Shown here piece after piece: positions 9,682 through 11,828 of a stretch of DNA of 11,828 nucleotides. The number at the start of each line of letters is the position of its first letter. Within the stretch, counting starts at the first letter, position 1. This DNA is from Alphaproteobacteria bacterium (GTDB lineage Bacteria; Pseudomonadota; Alphaproteobacteria; Rhodobacterales; Rhodobacteraceae). The stretch spans positions 1-11,828 of the forward strand of contig JAUIBJ010000042.1 in the NCBI GenBank assembly GCA_030428025.1, written 5' to 3'. Both the position numbers and the translations under genes were made by a program. The notes beneath the pieces were generated by a model. The model did no database searches, was not told where the DNA came from, and was given only the letters and a program-made list of their open reading frames with translations.

Positions 9682-11235
9682 TCAGTACTCCTGGTTCAGG
9701 GCGTCCGCCGCAGGAATCTCGCGCTCGCGGCGCGCGATATAGTCGAGCAGCGCATCGTTCACGCTTTCCTCGAGTGTCGGCTCTTCATAGGCCTTTAGCA
9801 ACTCCCGGGCGTGGTTGATCGCGCGGATATTCGTGTCGATCCCGCCTTCGGCCACCCATTGCTCATAGGCATTGTTGTCGAAGAGGTCGGGCATGAAGAA
9901 CGCGCGCTGGAAATTGGCCAGCGTGTGCGCGTGACCAAGGTAATGCCCGCCCGGACCGATATCGCCCACGGCCGCAATCGCCTCGTCGAAATCGTCCCAG
10001 CGGATGCCCTCGGCCATGCGGTAGGCCATGGCGCATTGCTCGGCATCCACCACGAACTTGGCCATGGAACAATGCATCCCGGCCTCGTTCCAGCCGGCGG
10101 CGTGCCACATATAGTTTGTGCCCGCCATCTGTAGCGCCATCAGCGTGGTCGCGCTTTCATAGCCCGCCTGGGCATCCAGCGTCTTGGCCCCGCCCAGAGC
10201 GGTGGAAGAGCGCCACGGCACGCCGTAGAACCGCGCCATCTGGCCGATCATCATGTTCATCAGGCTGATCTCGGGCGTGCCGGCCATGGGCGCCCCGGAT
10301 TTCATCGAAACGGTGGAAAGATAGTGGCCATAGATCGCCGGCGCGCCCTTTCGGATGACCTGCGTGTAGGCCAGCGCCGACAGGGCCTCGGCATTGAGCT
10401 GCGCCACCGCCGGCGCGACCGAGGCAGGCGTATTCGCGCCCCCCAGAACGAAGGGCGAGCAAAGCACCGGCTGGTTCTTGCGGCAGAAGGCGCGCATCGC
10501 GCCCAGCATGGTTTCGTCCCAGACCAGCGGCGAGTTGCCGTTGCAGTTGCCGGTGACGACCGGATGATCCTCCATGAAATCCGCGCCGAAAAGGATCGCG
10601 CACATCTCCATCACGTCTTCCGCGTTTTTCGGGCTGGTGGTCATGCCCATGAACGTCTTGTCGGAATGTTTCATCGACGAATAGGTAATGCGCAGGTGCC
10701 GCTGGCTGATCGGGTGGTCGTAGGGTTCGACGATATGATGCGCGGAGCTGTGCATCGCCGGCAGCATATGCGCCAGCTTGTGGAAATTCGACAGATCGTC
10801 CAACGTCGGGTTGCGGCGCTGGTCATCCAGATCGCGCAGGTAGGGCGCGCCGGTCATCGGAACGAAGATTGCGTGATCGCGCCCGAAGGGCAGGTTGTTC
10901 GCCGGGTTGCGCGCGTGATAGGTGAAGGTTTCGGGGATCGTCTGGATCAGTTCCCGCACGAGCCCACGGTCGAGATAGACGGTTTCGCCCATCACCTTGG
11001 CCCCGGCGGCTTTCCAGTCGGCCAAGGCGATCTGGTCGCGGAACACGACACCCACGTTTTCGAGAATGTGCATCGAGGCCGCGTCGATCCGTTCGACCTG
11101 CTCCCGGTCCATCGGCTCGGTCAGGGGCAACCCGCGCCTGAGTGCGGGCAGCATCGTGAAATCCCGCGTCCGCCGCGCCGAGGTGCGCGCCCCGCGGCCC
11201 CGCCGGGCCGCTTTTTTCTCTGCCACATCAGCCAT
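9682..11235 (-). CDS. trimethylamine methyltransferase (MttB) family protein, non-pyrrolysine
   Basis: A 517-residue member of the MttB superfamily. Characterised members (MttB for trimethylamine; MtgB, MtpB and MtcB for betaines and carnitine) move a methyl group from a quaternary or tertiary amine to a corrinoid protein. Here a basic, probably disordered tail (about 1-25) precedes the TIM-barrel domain, with L-E-N-V-G-V, H-H-I-V-E-P-Y-D-H-P, T-G-N-C-N-G-N-S-P-L, L-G-G-A-N-T-P, Y-G-H-Y-L-S-T-V-S-M-K-S-G-A-P and D-I-G-P-G-G-H-Y-L-G-H. The frame has no internal TAG, so no pyrrolysine, placing it with the non-Pyl branch. No corrinoid protein or reactivase is in the window. The start is supported by AGAAGGA (11245-11251), nine bases upstream. 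A nested palindrome lies just before it, then the aldehyde dehydrogenase on the same strand. Activity and substrate cannot be deduced; a quaternary amine is the family-based guess. Confidence 0.88.
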   Translation of the reverse strand: MADVAEKKAARRGRGARTSARRTRDFTMLPALRRGLPLTEPMDREQVERIDAASMHILENVGVVFRDQIALADWKAAGAKVMGETVYLDRGLVRELIQTIPETFTYHARNPANNLPFGRDHAIFVPMTGAPYLRDLDDQRRNPTLDDLSNFHKLAHMLPAMHSSAHHIVEPYDHPISQRHLRITYSSMKHSDKTFMGMTTSPKNAEDVMEMCAILFGADFMEDHPVVTGNCNGNSPLVWDETMLGAMRAFCRKNQPVLCSPFVLGGANTPASVAPAVAQLNAEALSALAYTQVIRKGAPAIYGHYLSTVSMKSGAPMAGTPEISLMNMMIGQMARFYGVPWRSSTALGGAKTLDAQAGYESATTLMALQMAGTNYMWHAAGWNEAGMHCSMAKFVVDAEQCAMAYRMAEGIRWDDFDEAIAAVGDIGPGGHYLGHAHTLANFQRAFFMPDLFDNNAYEQWVAEGGIDTNIRAINHARELLKAYEEPTLEESVNDALLDYIARREREIPAADALNQEY

Positions 11236-11244
11236 GATGCGTCG

Positions 11245-11251
11245 TCCTTCT
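11245..11251 (-). promoter_or_regulatory. ribosome binding site of the mttB-like gene
   Basis: AGAAGGA on the minus strand lies nine bases before the ATG at 11235 and fixes that start. It begins only one base after the end of the extended palindrome at 11253, so folding of the repeat RNA could affect access of the ribosome to this site. Confidence 0.6.
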
Positions 11252-11252
11252 G

Positions 11253-11308
11253 GTAAGGTGGGGTTTCACCCCACCGTGGCGCCATGGTGGGGTGAAACCC
11301 CACCCTAC
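11253..11308. repeat. nested palindromic (REP/BIME-like) repeat
   Basis: Two perfect 19-base inverted arms, GGTGGGGTTTCACCCCACC (11257-11275) and GGTGGGGTGAAACCCCACC (11286-11304), flank a 10-base centre, GTGGCGCCAT, which itself contains the palindrome TGGCGCCA. With one mismatch (11256 against 11305) the arms extend to 23 bases, 11253-11308. Each arm is also a small hairpin: GGTGGGGT and ACCCCACC around a 3-base loop. The element can therefore form two small hairpins or one long stem. The layout matches short extragenic palindromes found in many copies in bacterial genomes. It fills most of the gap between the aldehyde dehydrogenase and mttB-like genes and contributes the stop codon of the former. 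No other copy is seen in the window. Confidence 0.85.
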
Positions 11309-11828
11309 GCGACGTTGTCGCCGTCTTTCGGATCGGTGAGGTCGATCCAGATCGTCTTCATCTCGGTGAACTGGTCATGGGCGTGAATGGAATTGTCGCG
11401 CCCGCCGAAGCCCGATTGCTTGTAGCCGCCGAAGGGGGTGGAGATGTCGCCCTCGCCATAGCAGTTCACCGTCACCGTGCCCGCGCGGATATCCCGTGCC
11501 GCCCGAATGGCCTTGCGCACGTTGCCGGTAAAGACCGAGGCCGCGAGGCCATACTCGGTGTCATTGGCCAACTCGATGGCCTCCTCGGTGCTGGCCACCT
11601 CGATCACCGACAGGATCGGCCCGAAAATCTCTTCTTTCGCCTTGGCATCGGTCTTCCTGACCTCGAACACCGTCGGCTCGACGAAGTTGCCCTTGGGCTT
11701 GCCACCGCCCGCGACAGCCTTGCCCTTGAGGTATTTCGAGACCTTCCTGCAATGCTCACCGTCGATCAGCGCGCCCAGGTGGTTTTGCGGATCGAGCGGA
11801 TCGCCCGTCTTCCAGTCGCGCATCCGTG
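11305..11828 (-). CDS. aldehyde dehydrogenase, PuuC-like, C-terminal part (N-terminus outside window)
   Basis: The last ~173 residues of an NAD(P)-dependent aldehyde dehydrogenase that oxidises an aldehyde to a carboxylate. The frame is open to the window edge, so the ATG at 11823 is probably internal, and the catalytic Cys and Glu lie outside. Visible family motifs are G-D-P-L-D-P, E-E-I-F-G-P-I-L-S-V, L-A-N-D-T-E-Y-G-L-A-A-S-V-F-T, V-N-C-Y-G-E-G-D and P-F-G-G-Y-K-Q-S-G-F-G-G-R-D. The end, S-I-H-A-H-D-Q-F-T-E-M-K-T-I-W-I-D-L, resembles PuuC-type gamma-glutamyl-aminobutyraldehyde and related amino-aldehyde dehydrogenases. A ~10-residue charged tail follows the usual family end. The TAG stop (11307-11305) lies inside the palindromic repeat. 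It is upstream of the mttB-like gene on the same strand and is probably the earliest operon gene visible. An amine-derived aldehyde is the likely substrate, inferred from subfamily and neighbours. Confidence 0.9.
   Translation of the reverse strand, partial: RMRDWKTGDPLDPQNHLGALIDGEHCRKVSKYLKGKAVAGGGKPKGNFVEPTVFEVRKTDAKAKEEIFGPILSVIEVASTEEAIELANDTEYGLAASVFTGNVRKAIRAARDIRAGTVTVNCYGEGDISTPFGGYKQSGFGGRDNSIHAHDQFTEMKTIWIDLTDPKDGDNVA

Noticed and set aside
9682..11235. Pyrrolysine-encoding mttB
   Set aside because: There is no in-frame TAG in the 517 codons, and the reading frame is complete and uninterrupted.
7760..11256. Long plus-strand frames (7760-8656, 8641-9798, 10324-11256)
   Set aside because: They mirror the codon structure of the SDR, P450 and mttB-like genes on the other strand and carry no family motifs.
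11121..11303. Small minus-strand frame reading through the palindromic repeat (peptide beginning M-G-F-H-P-T-M-A-P)
   Set aside because: It is out of frame with the mttB-like gene, and its first residues are just a translation of the repeat.

Overview
The window is GC-rich and coding-dense, with the codon bias and gene content of an alphaproteobacterium, most likely Rhodobacteraceae/Roseobacter-like. This assignment is inferred from recognisable gene families (PreA, CopA with a CueR/HmrR-type regulator, a non-pyrrolysine MttB-family protein, and a GGTGGGGT...ACCCCACC palindromic repeat), not from a database search. I see no RNA gene, transposase, CRISPR array or phage gene. The longest gap without a gene is 237 bases (1845-2081).

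Left part, + strand (1-1894): the 3' end of a SAM-dependent methyltransferase gene, then preA, the pyrimidine-reducing, iron-sulfur subunit of NAD-dependent dihydropyrimidine dehydrogenase. A strong GC-rich hairpin terminator follows. preA therefore looks like the last gene of a pyrimidine-catabolism transcript whose other parts (notably the partner subunit PreT) lie outside the window.

Centre, + strand (1895-5682): a small SGNH/GDSL lipoprotein hydrolase, then a compact copper-efflux unit. In that unit a textbook MerR-family promoter (TTGACC, 19-bp spacer carrying a perfect 15-bp dyad, TATCTG) drives copA, a two-HMA-domain Cu(+) P1B-type ATPase. A CueR/HmrR-type copper sensor lies 10 bases downstream. 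The promoter sits so close that transcription should begin at or next to the copA ATG, so the mRNA is probably leaderless. The regulator appears to be co-transcribed with its target and so to control its own dose.

Right part, - strand (11828 down to 5707): a tightly packed catabolic operon read right to left. It holds a PuuC-like aldehyde dehydrogenase (N-terminus cut by the window edge), a nested palindromic repeat, an MttB-family (trimethylamine methyltransferase-like) protein without pyrrolysine, a cytochrome P450, two paralogous SDR dehydrogenases and a DAO-type FAD oxidoreductase. From mttB onward the genes overlap by 1-4 bases or are 3 bases apart, which implies one mRNA and coupled translation. 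The combination suggests oxidative breakdown of a methylated or alkylated amine (betaine-like or polyamine-like) and is the best candidate here for an undescribed pathway. The substrate cannot be read from the sequence. The copper unit and this operon converge across only 24 bases.
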